Shown piece by piece: positions 54,776 to 63,208 of a DNA stretch of 64,000 bases. How positions within the stretch are numbered: the stretch's first letter is position 1; the number at the start of each line of letters is the position of its first letter. Location of the stretch: NCBI RefSeq assembly GCF_001541315.1, contig NZ_LMVK01000023.1, positions 434,001 through 498,000 on the forward strand, in the 5' to 3' direction. This DNA comes from Agrobacterium tumefaciens str. B6 (GTDB lineage: Bacteria; Pseudomonadota; Alphaproteobacteria; Rhizobiales; Rhizobiaceae). The notes below the pieces were generated by a model. It had not been told where the DNA came from. It did not search any database and was given only the letters and a program-made list of their open reading frames with translations. The position numbers were made by a program, and so were the translations under genes.

Positions 54776-55935
54776 ACGCCGTCCAGTCCACGGCACTGCC
54801 TTTGGTGCCCGATTGCGGTGGGCTGATCCGCACGATCGCGTTCGCATTGCCTGCCGCCTTTTTTGCGGACAACGGACCCGCTGACACCGTTTCTCCGCTC
54901 ATTCCCATCGGAAACCTGCTTTCAGCCCTGCCTGCGGATATCGCTGCCGCTATCGTGGTCGATCGCGCCTGTGTTGCGCCCGCACAAAGCTGGCTCGACG
55001 GCCTGCCAACCCACTGCCCCACCGAGTTGATACCCCTTGCCGGAAACGACAGCGTTTCGCATCCATGGCTGCAGGATATGCTCCATGTGCGGAGAAATGA
55101 TCGCGACGGATATGCCAGTGCGGAGTTTGTTTTGGCGGCGGAAAAGGCCGTCGGGGTCAGTCTGGCCGAGCATCTGGGAGCGGCAACTAGGTATTCCGAT
55201 GTCGCCTTGGCGGGGGGCAATCAGCTCGTCGGCCCGGATTTTCGGCTGGTGGGCCATTCTAGCCTGCAGGATGACAGTGGGATCGGAAGAAATGCGGCCA
55301 TCCCGTCGCAACGATGGCGAAAGGTTGAGGCTCTCGACGACCGAAGCGTGTTCAGTTTCGGGTATCGGCCGGAGGATCTCGGCACTATCCCGGCATCTCT
55401 GACTCCTTCCGCGACTCCAATTTGCGGAGCGGAGATTGCCGGCGAAAGAATGCACCAATGCGGCTTCCACGTTGACCAGTTCGTTTCCGTCACCGGTCTG
55501 AGAAGCGGGGGCCGGCCGTTATTGCTCGTTGCCGATCCCGTCGCGCATGGCGGATGCAATGCCCGCGCCGCAACCGATCTGAAACGAAAGCTGGACGCCT
55601 CGGCCCTTTCGCTTGTGCGGCAAGGCTTTGCGATTGAACGAAATCCCATCCCGGTTTCACCGGCCATCGATACCAACAAATGCCTGCCCAGGCTTTACAA
55701 CAATGTCCTTCTTGAAAATGTCACACGTTCCGGTCAGAAACGGCCATTCGTCGGGATTCCGCATTTCGGCGATAGGGAAGCGCTTGAGGAATTCGACGCG
55801 ATGAATCGGAAAATTTGGGACAGATTCGGCTTTCAGGCCATCGGTGTGGCCGGATGGAGCCATCTTTCAAGCCGCAACGGTGCGTTGCGTTGCGCGACAA
55901 AAATAATAAATCGCGGCCCGGACACGCGATTATGA
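54772..55935 (+). CDS. Guanidino-group-modifying enzyme, agmatine/peptidyl-arginine deiminase-like
   Basis: A 387-residue protein from a TTG at 54772 that overlaps the TfuA stop by three bases (CTTGA), with AGGGGA nine bases before it. Catalytic landmarks of the deiminase superfamily match: W99-L-Q-D102, G148-G-N150 in ALAGGNQLVG, H233-V-D235 in HVDQFVSVTG, and C374 in the terminal GALRCATKI. Members hydrolyse guanidino groups, as agmatine deiminase and bacterial peptidyl-arginine deiminases do. The context suggests a peptide substrate rather than agmatine. An in-frame ATG exists at 54703 but lacks a good ribosome site. Confidence 0.8.
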   Translation: MNAVQSTALPLVPDCGGLIRTIAFALPAAFFADNGPADTVSPLIPIGNLLSALPADIAAAIVVDRACVAPAQSWLDGLPTHCPTELIPLAGNDSVSHPWLQDMLHVRRNDRDGYASAEFVLAAEKAVGVSLAEHLGAATRYSDVALAGGNQLVGPDFRLVGHSSLQDDSGIGRNAAIPSQRWRKVEALDDRSVFSFGYRPEDLGTIPASLTPSATPICGAEIAGERMHQCGFHVDQFVSVTGLRSGGRPLLLVADPVAHGGCNARAATDLKRKLDASALSLVRQGFAIERNPIPVSPAIDTNKCLPRLYNNVLLENVTRSGQKRPFVGIPHFGDREALEEFDAMNRKIWDRFGFQAIGVAGWSHLSSRNGALRCATKIINRGPDTRL

Positions 55936-56061
55936 ACAAAAAACCGTGCTATTTTGTCAATAAAGCTTCATAATACCCGTGGAAATTGTGTTGAATGTAT
56001 ACCTTCAACAATATTAATTGATAATCATCGGATTTAAGAACCTCAACCGGAGGAATTTGTA

Positions 56062-56499
56062 ATGCAGGCCAAACTACCCAGCCCGATCGACGTCCATGTC
56101 GGCGCACAGATCAGAATGCGCCGCAAGTCGCTCGGCATGAGTCAGAGTGCGCTGGCCGGGCGATTGGGCATCACCTTCCAGCAGGTACAGAAATATGAGA
56201 AGGGCGCCAACCGCGTCGGCGCGTCCCGTCTGCAGGCCATTGCGTCGATCCTCGGCGTGGATGTCAGTTCCCTGTTTGCCAATGCCACGCCCGATGGCGA
56301 CCCGGCCAATCCGGCCCTTGGCACGATCAATGCCATGCAGACCTTCGTGGCTTCGAACGAAGGTTTTTCGCTCAACCAGGCCTTTTCGCGCATCAAGAGC
56401 GCCGCCGTGCGCAGAAGCATCGTCGCCCTCGTGACATCGCTCGCGGCGACTGAAGCGGCGGAAAATGCCAGCGCGCCGGCAGACAAAAACGACAATTGA
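56062..56499 (+). CDS. XRE-family regulator (PraR-like)
   Basis: A 145-residue protein with an N-terminal helix-turn-helix (IRMRRKSLGMSQSALAGRLGITFQQVQKYEKGANRVG in pieces, residues about 17-53). The rest is helical. It matches the PraR-type regulators of rhizobia, which control phase variation, biofilm and quorum sensing genes. ATG 56062 has GGAGG seven bases upstream. It is monocistronic, followed by a small conserved gene 94 bases later. Its targets are unknown; family data make envelope or surface genes possible. Confidence 0.88.
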   Translation: MQAKLPSPIDVHVGAQIRMRRKSLGMSQSALAGRLGITFQQVQKYEKGANRVGASRLQAIASILGVDVSSLFANATPDGDPANPALGTINAMQTFVASNEGFSLNQAFSRIKSAAVRRSIVALVTSLAATEAAENASAPADKNDN

Positions 56500-56592
56500 C
56501 GCAGGTGTGACGCTCGCGTGACGCTCGATATGGTCGAAATGAACAACGCAACATCAAAGCGTTTTCATACTGTCGACTGTCGAGAGGGAATC

Positions 56593-56826
56593 ATGGTGGC
56601 GTCTACCACAGCTATACTTGAACAGGACAATGCAGACGAGATTCTCGCGCTCGGGCGGATGGTTTCCTATCTTTGCCAGCGCTCGAAGGCTCTGGAACTG
56701 GGCATGTCGACCTATTTTCTGGAAATGGCATTGCTGTCGCTGGCCCAGGACATCAATCAGCAGGGTCTGCCGTCGGTAAGCACAGAAATCAATGTCAGCG
56801 CCCTGGCACAGGCCGACCTGCATTGA
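56593..56826 (+). CDS. Small conserved hypothetical protein
   Basis: A 77-residue protein (MVASTTAILEQDNADEIL onward) with GAGAGGGAATC before the ATG at 56593. It is mostly helical ('LALGRMVSYLCQRSKALELGMSTYFLEMALLSLAQDI' in pieces), with one cysteine. I know no function. Its location right after the PraR-like gene suggests they are co-transcribed. Confidence 0.7.
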   Translation: MVASTTAILEQDNADEILALGRMVSYLCQRSKALELGMSTYFLEMALLSLAQDINQQGLPSVSTEINVSALAQADLH

Positions 56827-56981
56827 ACGCTTTCGCAACGGCATGAACCCGCGGGAGTGAGCGTTTCCGCGCCGGCCTCCAGTCGTGAAAGCTTGGGAAC
56901 ATTCTTGCCTGTCCGGCTGGCTCCATCCAGCCGGAGAGTCATTTGCATATCTTCCTCCACATTTTATTGGCGCAAGCCATG

Positions 56982-57010
56982 AGTGAGGCCCGGTTTTACC
57001 GGGCCTCACT
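56982..57010 (-). terminator. Terminator of metE
   Basis: A perfect 13-bp stem, AGTGAGGCCCGGT / ACCGGGCCTCACT, with a TTT loop, six bases past the metE stop. The downstream U-run is poor, so strength is uncertain. Confidence 0.65.
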
Positions 57011-57015
57011 TCATA

Positions 57016-59364
57016 TCAAGGCACCGCGCGGCGAAGCTCGATGGCAGCGGCAACCATGTTGACGAGTGCCGGCCTGACCTCTTCCCACTTGCGGGTCTTC
57101 AGGCCGCAATCCGGGTTGATCCAGAGCTGCCGGTCGTCAAGCCGCTCCCGCGCCAGCGCCAGAAGATCGACCATTTCTCCGACATCAGGCACACGCGGCG
57201 AGTGGATGTCGTAGACGCCGGGACCGATCTGGTTCGGATATTTGTAAGTCCGAAACGCATCCAGCAACTCCATCTTTGACCGCGAGGTCTCGATGGAGAT
57301 CACGTCGGCATCCATCGCCGCAATGGCATCGATAATCTGGTTGAATTCGGAATAGCACATATGTGTGTGCACCTGTGTGCGGTCGTCCACGCCGCTGGAG
57401 CAAATGCGGAAGCATTCCACCGCCCAGCCGAGATAATCCTGCCAGTCCCGGTGCCGAAGCGGCAGGCCTTCGCGAAGAGCTGCCTCATCGATCTGGATCA
57501 TCTGTGCCCCGGCCGCCTCGAGATCGTTGACCTCGTCGCGGATGGCGAGCGCGATCTGCCGGCATGTCAGGCTTCTGGCGATATCATCGCGGACAAAGGA
57601 CCAGTTAAGGATCGTCACCGGTCCGGTCAGCATGCCCTTGACGGGTTTGTCGGTGAGCGATTGGGAATATTCCCACCAGCGGACCGTCATCGGCTTCGGA
57701 CGCGACACATCACCGAAGATGATGGGCGGACGCACGTAACGCGAGCCGTAACTCTGCACCCACGCATGCTGGGTAAAGGCGAAGCCGGACAGCTGCTCGC
57801 CAAAATATTGCACCATGTCATTGCGCTCGAACTCGCCGTGAACAAGCACATCGAGACCGATATCCTCCTGCCAGCGGATGGCCGCTTCCGTTTCTTTCTG
57901 CAGGAATGTTTCATACTGCGCATCGCTCAGGGCGCCCTTCGAATGCGCTGATCGGGCCTTGCGCACCTCCGGCGTCTGCGGGAAGGAGCCGATGGTGGTC
58001 GTCGGGAAAAGCGGCAGCGCAATGGCTTGCGACTGCAGCTTCTGGCGCTCGGCAAACGGGCTTAGCCGCTTCCTGTCGGCATCGCCGATCGTCGCGATAC
58101 GCTTTTGCACGGCGGCATCCGTTACCTTAGGCGAGGATGGGCGTGCGGCAACCGCCTTCGAGGCAGCCTCCAGTTCCGGGGTTACAGCGGCCTTGCCCTC
58201 ACCGAGAGCCTTGCCAAGCGTGGCAATCTCGTCGAGCTTCTGGCTGGCAAAGGAAAGCCAGCTTTTCAGATCGGCATCGAGGCCGGTTTCCAGTTCCAAA
58301 TCGACCGGAACATGCAGCAGCGAGCAGGACGGCGCAATCTGAAACGCCGCCGCACCGCGTGACGCGATGATGGGTTCCAATCGGGTGACGATTGCGGCGA
58401 GATCAGCACGCCAGATGTTACGGCCATCGATGACGCCCAGCGACAGAACGCGATTTTCCGGCAGCGCCTTCAACACCGCCTCCAACGCAGTGGGTGCTCG
58501 CAGCAGATCGACATGAAGGCCGGCAACCGGCAGCGCGGTGACGGTTTCGAGATTGTCCTCAAGCCCACCGAAATAGGTGGCGAGCAGGATCTTCAGATCC
58601 GGCGCGGCCCTGGACAAAGCCTGATAGGCCACAACCAGCGCATGACGCTCCCCCTCGGAAAGGTCCAGCACGGCGACCGGCTCGTCGATCTGCACCCAGT
58701 CTGCGCCTGCCGCGTGCAGGCGGCGCAGCAGCTCTTCATAGACAGGCAGCAGCCTCGCCAGCAGATCAAGCGGCTTGAAAGCAGCTTCACGCGCCTTGGC
58801 AAGCTTCAGGAAGGTGACCGGACCGAGAATGACCGGACGCGTATGGATGCCGAGCGCCTTCGCCTCAAGGAAGTGGTCCACCGGCTTTTGCGAGGTCAGT
58901 TCGAAATGCTGATCCTCGGAGACCTCCGGCACCATGTAATGATAGTTGGTGTCGAACCATTTGGTCATTTCCAGCGCCGGAACGCCATGACCATGATGCG
59001 AATGCCCTTCATGCACATGGCCGCAGCCTGCATGCCCCTCGCTCTGGCTGCCGCGCGCCATGGCGAAATAGGTCGAGAGGGAAACATCTCCACCCGCCCA
59101 TCCATAGAGGGATGGAACGGCGCCCACCATCACGGCCGTATCGAGGACATGATCGTAGAGGGAAAAATCATTGGAGGGGATGTGGCTAATCCCCTTCTCC
59201 TGCTGAAGCACCCAGTTTTCGGCGCGCAGCCTGGCGGCGGTTTCGAGAAGTTCCGTTTCGGAAATCTTTCCGGACCAGAAGCCTTCAAGCGCGAACTTCA
59301 ATTCGCGATGACGGCCGATCCTCGGGAAACCGAGCGATGCGACTGGAATGGTCTTGTCTGACAT
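57016..59364 (-). CDS. metE: Cobalamin-independent methionine synthase MetE
   Basis: A 782-residue MetE. ATG 59364 (MSDKTIPVASLGFPRIGRHRE) is 4 bp after GGGGT. It transfers methyl from 5-methyltetrahydrofolate polyglutamate to homocysteine. The zinc ligands of the C-terminal domain are visible: His and Cys in 'VHTHMCYSEF', Glu in 'VISIETSRSKMELL' and Cys in 'INPDCGLKTRKWEEV'. A histidine-rich loop (SEGHAGCGHVHEGHSHHGHG) within the N-terminal domain is an unusual insertion. Expression is set by a cobalamin riboswitch upstream. Confidence 0.97.
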   Translation of the reverse strand: MSDKTIPVASLGFPRIGRHRELKFALEGFWSGKISETELLETAARLRAENWVLQQEKGISHIPSNDFSLYDHVLDTAVMVGAVPSLYGWAGGDVSLSTYFAMARGSQSEGHAGCGHVHEGHSHHGHGVPALEMTKWFDTNYHYMVPEVSEDQHFELTSQKPVDHFLEAKALGIHTRPVILGPVTFLKLAKAREAAFKPLDLLARLLPVYEELLRRLHAAGADWVQIDEPVAVLDLSEGERHALVVAYQALSRAAPDLKILLATYFGGLEDNLETVTALPVAGLHVDLLRAPTALEAVLKALPENRVLSLGVIDGRNIWRADLAAIVTRLEPIIASRGAAAFQIAPSCSLLHVPVDLELETGLDADLKSWLSFASQKLDEIATLGKALGEGKAAVTPELEAASKAVAARPSSPKVTDAAVQKRIATIGDADRKRLSPFAERQKLQSQAIALPLFPTTTIGSFPQTPEVRKARSAHSKGALSDAQYETFLQKETEAAIRWQEDIGLDVLVHGEFERNDMVQYFGEQLSGFAFTQHAWVQSYGSRYVRPPIIFGDVSRPKPMTVRWWEYSQSLTDKPVKGMLTGPVTILNWSFVRDDIARSLTCRQIALAIRDEVNDLEAAGAQMIQIDEAALREGLPLRHRDWQDYLGWAVECFRICSSGVDDRTQVHTHMCYSEFNQIIDAIAAMDADVISIETSRSKMELLDAFRTYKYPNQIGPGVYDIHSPRVPDVGEMVDLLALARERLDDRQLWINPDCGLKTRKWEEVRPALVNMVAAAIELRRAVP

Positions 59365-59474
59365 TGTCATACCCCATTTGGTTGTGGGGGCATGGGTAAA
59401 GCGGACGCGTGCAGGTCCGGCTTGCCGAACCATTGCAGCAACCACCGGGACACCCCGCCCGTGGACGTTATTTT

Positions 59475-59635
59475 GTCCTGGCAGGTCTCCTGGCTTACGG
59501 GTCGCCGCCTTTGTCCGTCTTCCCGGAGTTCACCCCAGTGACGTCTTGGACAAAGGCTCGCCGCTTACAGTTGCGGGGGCAGCTCCGGTCTTGCCGATCG
59601 TCGGCGCACCGGATTCCCTCTTAGCTCCGGGATTG
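59475..59635 (-). promoter_or_regulatory. Cobalamin riboswitch upstream of metE
   Basis: On the minus strand the conserved cobalamin-aptamer elements occur in order: GGGAA followed by GGTG (about 59610-59618), GCTGCCCCCGCAACTGT (about 59566-59583), CACTGGGGTGAAC, GGGAAGACGG, and the B12 box AGCCAGGAGACCTGCC at 59480-59495. They lie 110-270 bases before the metE start. When adenosylcobalamin binds, metE expression is expected to fall, since a B12-dependent MetH can then make methionine. Confidence 0.96.
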
Positions 59636-59744
59636 AAATAATCAGGCCCGGAGAACCATGACACCCGCATTTCTCACTACGGGTGTCACAATGTCAATAG
59701 ACATAAAGAAATCTTTATATCTTTATTTCATTTAAAGGCAGGTA

Positions 59745-60527
59745 TCAGGAGACGACCGCGCCCGGGCCCGCAACAGCGCCAGACGGCACCTTGCCCAGAA
59801 TGATCATGCCGAGAACCTCGTCCTTCGTCACATCTTCCGTGCGGGCATGGCCGACCACCTTGCCGTTCTTCATCACGAATACCCTGTCCGCCAAGTCGAA
59901 GACGTCATGGATATCGTGGCTGATGAGGAAGATGCCGATGCCCTGCCGTTTCAGCTCCTTGACGAGATCACCGACCTGCGCGGTTTCCTGCGGCCCGAGC
60001 GCCGCCGTCGGTTCGTCCATGATGAGGATGCGGGCATCGAATAGAATGGCGCGGGCGATGGCGACGGACTGCCGCTGGCCGCCGGACAGTGCCTTCACCG
60101 GCTCCTTGAACCGCCGGAAATTGGGGTTGAGACGTCCCATCACCTCGCGGGCCGAAGCCTCCATGGCGACATCATCAAGCGTGCCCCATTTCGTCTTCAG
60201 CTCGCGGCCGAGATAAAGATTGGCCGCCGCATCGACATTATCCGCCACCGCCAGCGTCTGGTAGATGGTTTCAATGCCGTATTTCTTGGCGTCGCGGGGA
60301 TTGCGGATATCCGCATCCTCGCCATTGATGAGGATTTCGCCCTCATCCCGCCGGTAGGCGCCGGACAATATCTTGATGAGCGTCGATTTGCCCGCGCCAT
60401 TGTGGCCGAGAAGGGCGACCACCTCACCGGGGAAAAGATCGACTGAGGCGTTTTCCACCGCATGGATACCGCCGAAGGAAATGGAAATATTGCGCATTTC
60501 CACGAGGGGCGTGACTTGTTCCGTCAT
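59745..60527 (-). CDS. xylG: ABC transporter ATP-binding protein, xylose/ribose type
   Basis: A 260-residue single-domain ATPase: Walker [10 protein letters not shown], signature [15 protein letters not shown], Walker [16 protein letters not shown] and H-loop in LISHDIHD. Sugar ABC ATPases of the XylG/RbsA class are normally twin-domain (about 500 residues); this one has a single domain, as in FrcA-like proteins. It is the third gene of the operon, 18 bases after the permease. It powers sugar import; the xylose assignment follows from the binding protein. Confidence 0.88.
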   Translation of the reverse strand: MTEQVTPLVEMRNISISFGGIHAVENASVDLFPGEVVALLGHNGAGKSTLIKILSGAYRRDEGEILINGEDADIRNPRDAKKYGIETIYQTLAVADNVDAAANLYLGRELKTKWGTLDDVAMEASAREVMGRLNPNFRRFKEPVKALSGGQRQSVAIARAILFDARILIMDEPTAALGPQETAQVGDLVKELKRQGIGIFLISHDIHDVFDLADRVFVMKNGKVVGHARTEDVTKDEVLGMIILGKVPSGAVAGPGAVVS

Positions 60528-60545
60528 TGGGATTCTCCTCGGTTC

Positions 60546-61859
60546 TTACTTGGCGCGGGCGCGGTAGATGGTGTCGAGCCAGACGGCGACGACCAGAACC
60601 ACACCGACGACGATGCGCTGGAAGGGCGTGTCGATGCCCACCAGCACCATGCCGGATTGCAGCGATTGCATGACGAGCGCGCCGAGCATCGCGCCCGCTA
60701 TGGTGCCGACGCCGCCGGCGAGCGAGGTGCCGCCAATGACCGCCGCCGCGATCGTATAAAGTTCGTCCAGTTCACCCTGGGCGTTGGTTGCCGCGTTGAG
60801 GCGGGCTGTCGAAATCGCCGCTGCGATGGCGCACAGAACACCCATCAGCGTGAATATCTTCACCGTGACCCAGCGGGTCTTGATGCCGGCGAGTTCGGCT
60901 GCTTCCGGGTTACCGCCGATGGCGAATACATAACGTCCGAAGCGCAGCCGCGTGGCGATGAAGGTCATCACTGCACCAACGGCGAGCGCTATCAGCACCG
61001 GAATGGCGATGCCGTGCGGAATGAACAGGCCGCCGTCCGGCCAGGTGATGCCATTGGCATCGGCATAATTGCGGGCGATGTTGATCGGCCAGGGATAGCT
61101 GTTGACGACAGCCACAAAACCGATGACGACGAAGCAGCCGAGTGCCACCAGGAAATATTCCGCCCAGACCGGCCGCAGTGGAAAGCCGAAACGGCGGCGC
61201 TGGTGACGGGAATTGAGGATTGCCGCAACGATGGCGACGCAGGCAACGATAGCGGCGATCCAGCTCCATGTCGCGCCGATCGAGCCGCTGGTGCCGCCGC
61301 CCATCAGGCGGAAGGTGGAATCCATAGGCGCCACGGTGCGACCGCTGGTGACGAACCAGGTGCCGCCGCGCCAGACCAGCAGACCGCCGAGCGTGACGAT
61401 GAAGGACGGCACATTCAGGAAGGCGATGATAGAGCCCTGCAGCATGCCGATGGCGCCGCCGACGAGAATGCCGACCAGAAGCGTGACGATCCATGTCGCC
61501 CAATGTTCGAAGCCGAGTATCTGCGGCAGGATCTCCGCTTGCGTGACACCCATGATCATGCCGGAAAAACCGAGGATCGACCCGACCGACAGGTCGATAT
61601 TGCGGGTGACGATGACGAGCACCATACCGGTCGCCATGACAGCCACGGACGCGGTCTGCACGGAAAGGTTCCAGAGGTTTCGCGGCGTCAGGAACAGGCC
61701 GCCGGACAGGATATGAAATCCGATCCAGATCAGAAGAAGCGCGCCGACCATGCCGAGCAGGCGGGTATCAAGCTCCGTTGCGCTGATGAAGCGCGCGATG
61801 GAGCCTGTCTTTTCCGTCTTGGCGGACGCTGGGGAATTGGATTGGGTCATATCGGCCAT
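60546..61859 (-). CDS. xylH: ABC sugar transporter permease XylH-like
   Basis: A 437-residue permease with about ten helices and an N-terminal soluble tail. Typical parts are 'VMATGMVLVIVTRNIDLSVGSILGF', 'NVPSFIVTLGGLLVWRGGTWF' and 'GLFIPHGIAIPVLIALAVGAVMTF' in pieces, and 'YAIGGNPEAAELAGIKT'-like EAA loop near 310. ATG 61859 (MADMTQSNSPAS) lies after GGAGCACCGGCAGTTC; MTQSNS at 61850 is also possible. It forms the channel with the xylF product outside and the ATPase inside. Confidence 0.9.
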   Translation of the reverse strand: MADMTQSNSPASAKTEKTGSIARFISATELDTRLLGMVGALLLIWIGFHILSGGLFLTPRNLWNLSVQTASVAVMATGMVLVIVTRNIDLSVGSILGFSGMIMGVTQAEILPQILGFEHWATWIVTLLVGILVGGAIGMLQGSIIAFLNVPSFIVTLGGLLVWRGGTWFVTSGRTVAPMDSTFRLMGGGTSGSIGATWSWIAAIVACVAIVAAILNSRHQRRRFGFPLRPVWAEYFLVALGCFVVIGFVAVVNSYPWPINIARNYADANGITWPDGGLFIPHGIAIPVLIALAVGAVMTFIATRLRFGRYVFAIGGNPEAAELAGIKTRWVTVKIFTLMGVLCAIAAAISTARLNAATNAQGELDELYTIAAAVIGGTSLAGGVGTIAGAMLGALVMQSLQSGMVLVGIDTPFQRIVVGVVLVVAVWLDTIYRARAK

Positions 61860-61938
61860 GAACTGCCGGTGCTCCTCACATCTTAAAAGGCGCTGCGCCA
61901 TGAACCATGGCGCAGCGCCCGAACCGGGACATAGTCGA

Positions 61939-62979
61939 TCAGTTGCAGGCCTTGACGGATCCGGCCTTCACACCCTGGCAGGCCGTTTCCTTCTTGATCC
62001 AGCCAGCATCGATCACGACGTTCAGATTGTCCTTGGTGATGGCGATCGGCTTGAGGAAGACCGACTGCATCGTGACCTTCTTCGGGCCGCCATCAAAGGC
62101 GGTAACGCCCTTGATTTCCGTCATCTTCTTGCCACCAGCAAGCGCGAGCGCAATACCGGCCGCTTCCTTGCCGAGTTCACGGCTGTCTTTCCAGACGGAT
62201 ACCGTCTGCGTGCCGAGTGCGACGCGGTTAAGCGCGGCGAAGTCTGCATCCTGACCGGACACGGGAACCGAGCCCGCCATGCCCTGCGCGGCAAGAGCAG
62301 CGATTGCGCCACCGGCCGTGCCGTCGTTCGACGCGACAACAGCATCGACCTTGTTGTTATTCTTGGTCAGGAACTGTTCCATGTTCTTCTGGGCATTTTC
62401 CGGCTTCCAGCCATCGGTATAGGCTTCGCCGACATTCTTGATCTTGCCCCCGTCGATGGCGGCCTTCAGCACTTCCTGCTGGCCGGCGAACAGGAAGTCC
62501 GCGTTCGGATCGGAGGACGAGCCCTTGATGAAGACATAGTTGCCTTCCGGCTTCACCTTGAAGACTTCGGCAGCCTGAAGACGACCGACTTCCTTGTTGT
62601 CGAAGGTAATGTAGAAGGCGTTCTTGTTTTCGATCAGGCGGTCGTAACCAACGACCGGAATACCCTCGGCAACGGCCTTTTCAACGGCCGGGCCAATCGC
62701 GTCGCTGTCCTGCGCCAGGATGATCAGCGCGTTGGCGCCCTGGGAAATCAGCGATTCCACGTCGGTCAGCTGCTTTGCGGCGGACGACTGCGCATCGGCG
62801 GAAATGTACTTCGCGCCGGCCTTGTCGAGAGCGGACTTGATGGCCGCCTCATCCGTCTTCCAGCGTTCTTCCTGGAAATTCGACCAGGAAACGCCAACGA
62901 CGAGATCAGCCGCAATAGCGGCAGTATGCAGGGAAACGAGTACGGCCGGACCCGCCAAAAGCTTGGCAAAAGAATTCAT
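61939..62979 (-). CDS. xylF: D-xylose-binding periplasmic protein
   Basis: A 346-residue periplasmic binding protein of the XylF type. The signal peptide is [23 protein letters not shown]; the mature protein starts [20 protein letters not shown], characteristic of xylose-binding proteins. Other segments are '[19 protein letters not shown]' and '[26 protein letters not shown]' and '[23 protein letters not shown]' in pieces. ATG 62979 has GGGAGGACATC before it. It heads the importer operon; xylose is the likely ligand, with related pentoses possible. Confidence 0.93.
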   Translation of the reverse strand: MNSFAKLLAGPAVLVSLHTAAIAADLVVGVSWSNFQEERWKTDEAAIKSALDKAGAKYISADAQSSAAKQLTDVESLISQGANALIILAQDSDAIGPAVEKAVAEGIPVVGYDRLIENKNAFYITFDNKEVGRLQAAEVFKVKPEGNYVFIKGSSSDPNADFLFAGQQEVLKAAIDGGKIKNVGEAYTDGWKPENAQKNMEQFLTKNNNKVDAVVASNDGTAGGAIAALAAQGMAGSVPVSGQDADFAALNRVALGTQTVSVWKDSRELGKEAAGIALALAGGKKMTEIKGVTAFDGGPKKVTMQSVFLKPIAITKDNLNVVIDAGWIKKETACQGVKAGSVKACN

Positions 62980-63061
62980 GATGTCCTCCCGGTAAGGGCG
63001 AAGCCTGCACCTCCATGCAGGAAAAACGCCCGGAAAAAGCTGCCGGTCTCTGTGATTTCAC

Positions 63062-63086
63062 AATTTTCTCGACAGTCGAGAAAATT
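63062..63086. promoter_or_regulatory. Perfect inverted repeat between xylF and the ROK gene
   Basis: AATTTTCTCGA and TCGAGAAAATT, 11-base arms around CAG, lie 83 bases before xylF and 123 before the ROK gene. Position and design make it the probable operator of the ROK protein, which would repress xylFHG and be released by xylose. Confidence 0.75.
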
Positions 63087-63208
63087 AATGTCAGAGATTC
63101 CCCATGCTGTCAACAACGGCTGCGGGCAGCATCCGGGTGCCTTGATCTTGCTTTCGGCATGCGCCATCAGAGGGATCAGCACGACAGGAAAAAAGCCGTT
63201 CAGGGAGC

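Noticed and set aside
50466..55935. Restriction or phage-defence island
   Set aside because: No nuclease, methylase, integrase or toxin-like gene is present; the gene content fits peptide or protein modification instead.
56757..56960. Short minus-strand frame downstream of the small conserved gene
   Set aside because: No ribosome site, unusual residues and overlap with a better plus-strand gene.
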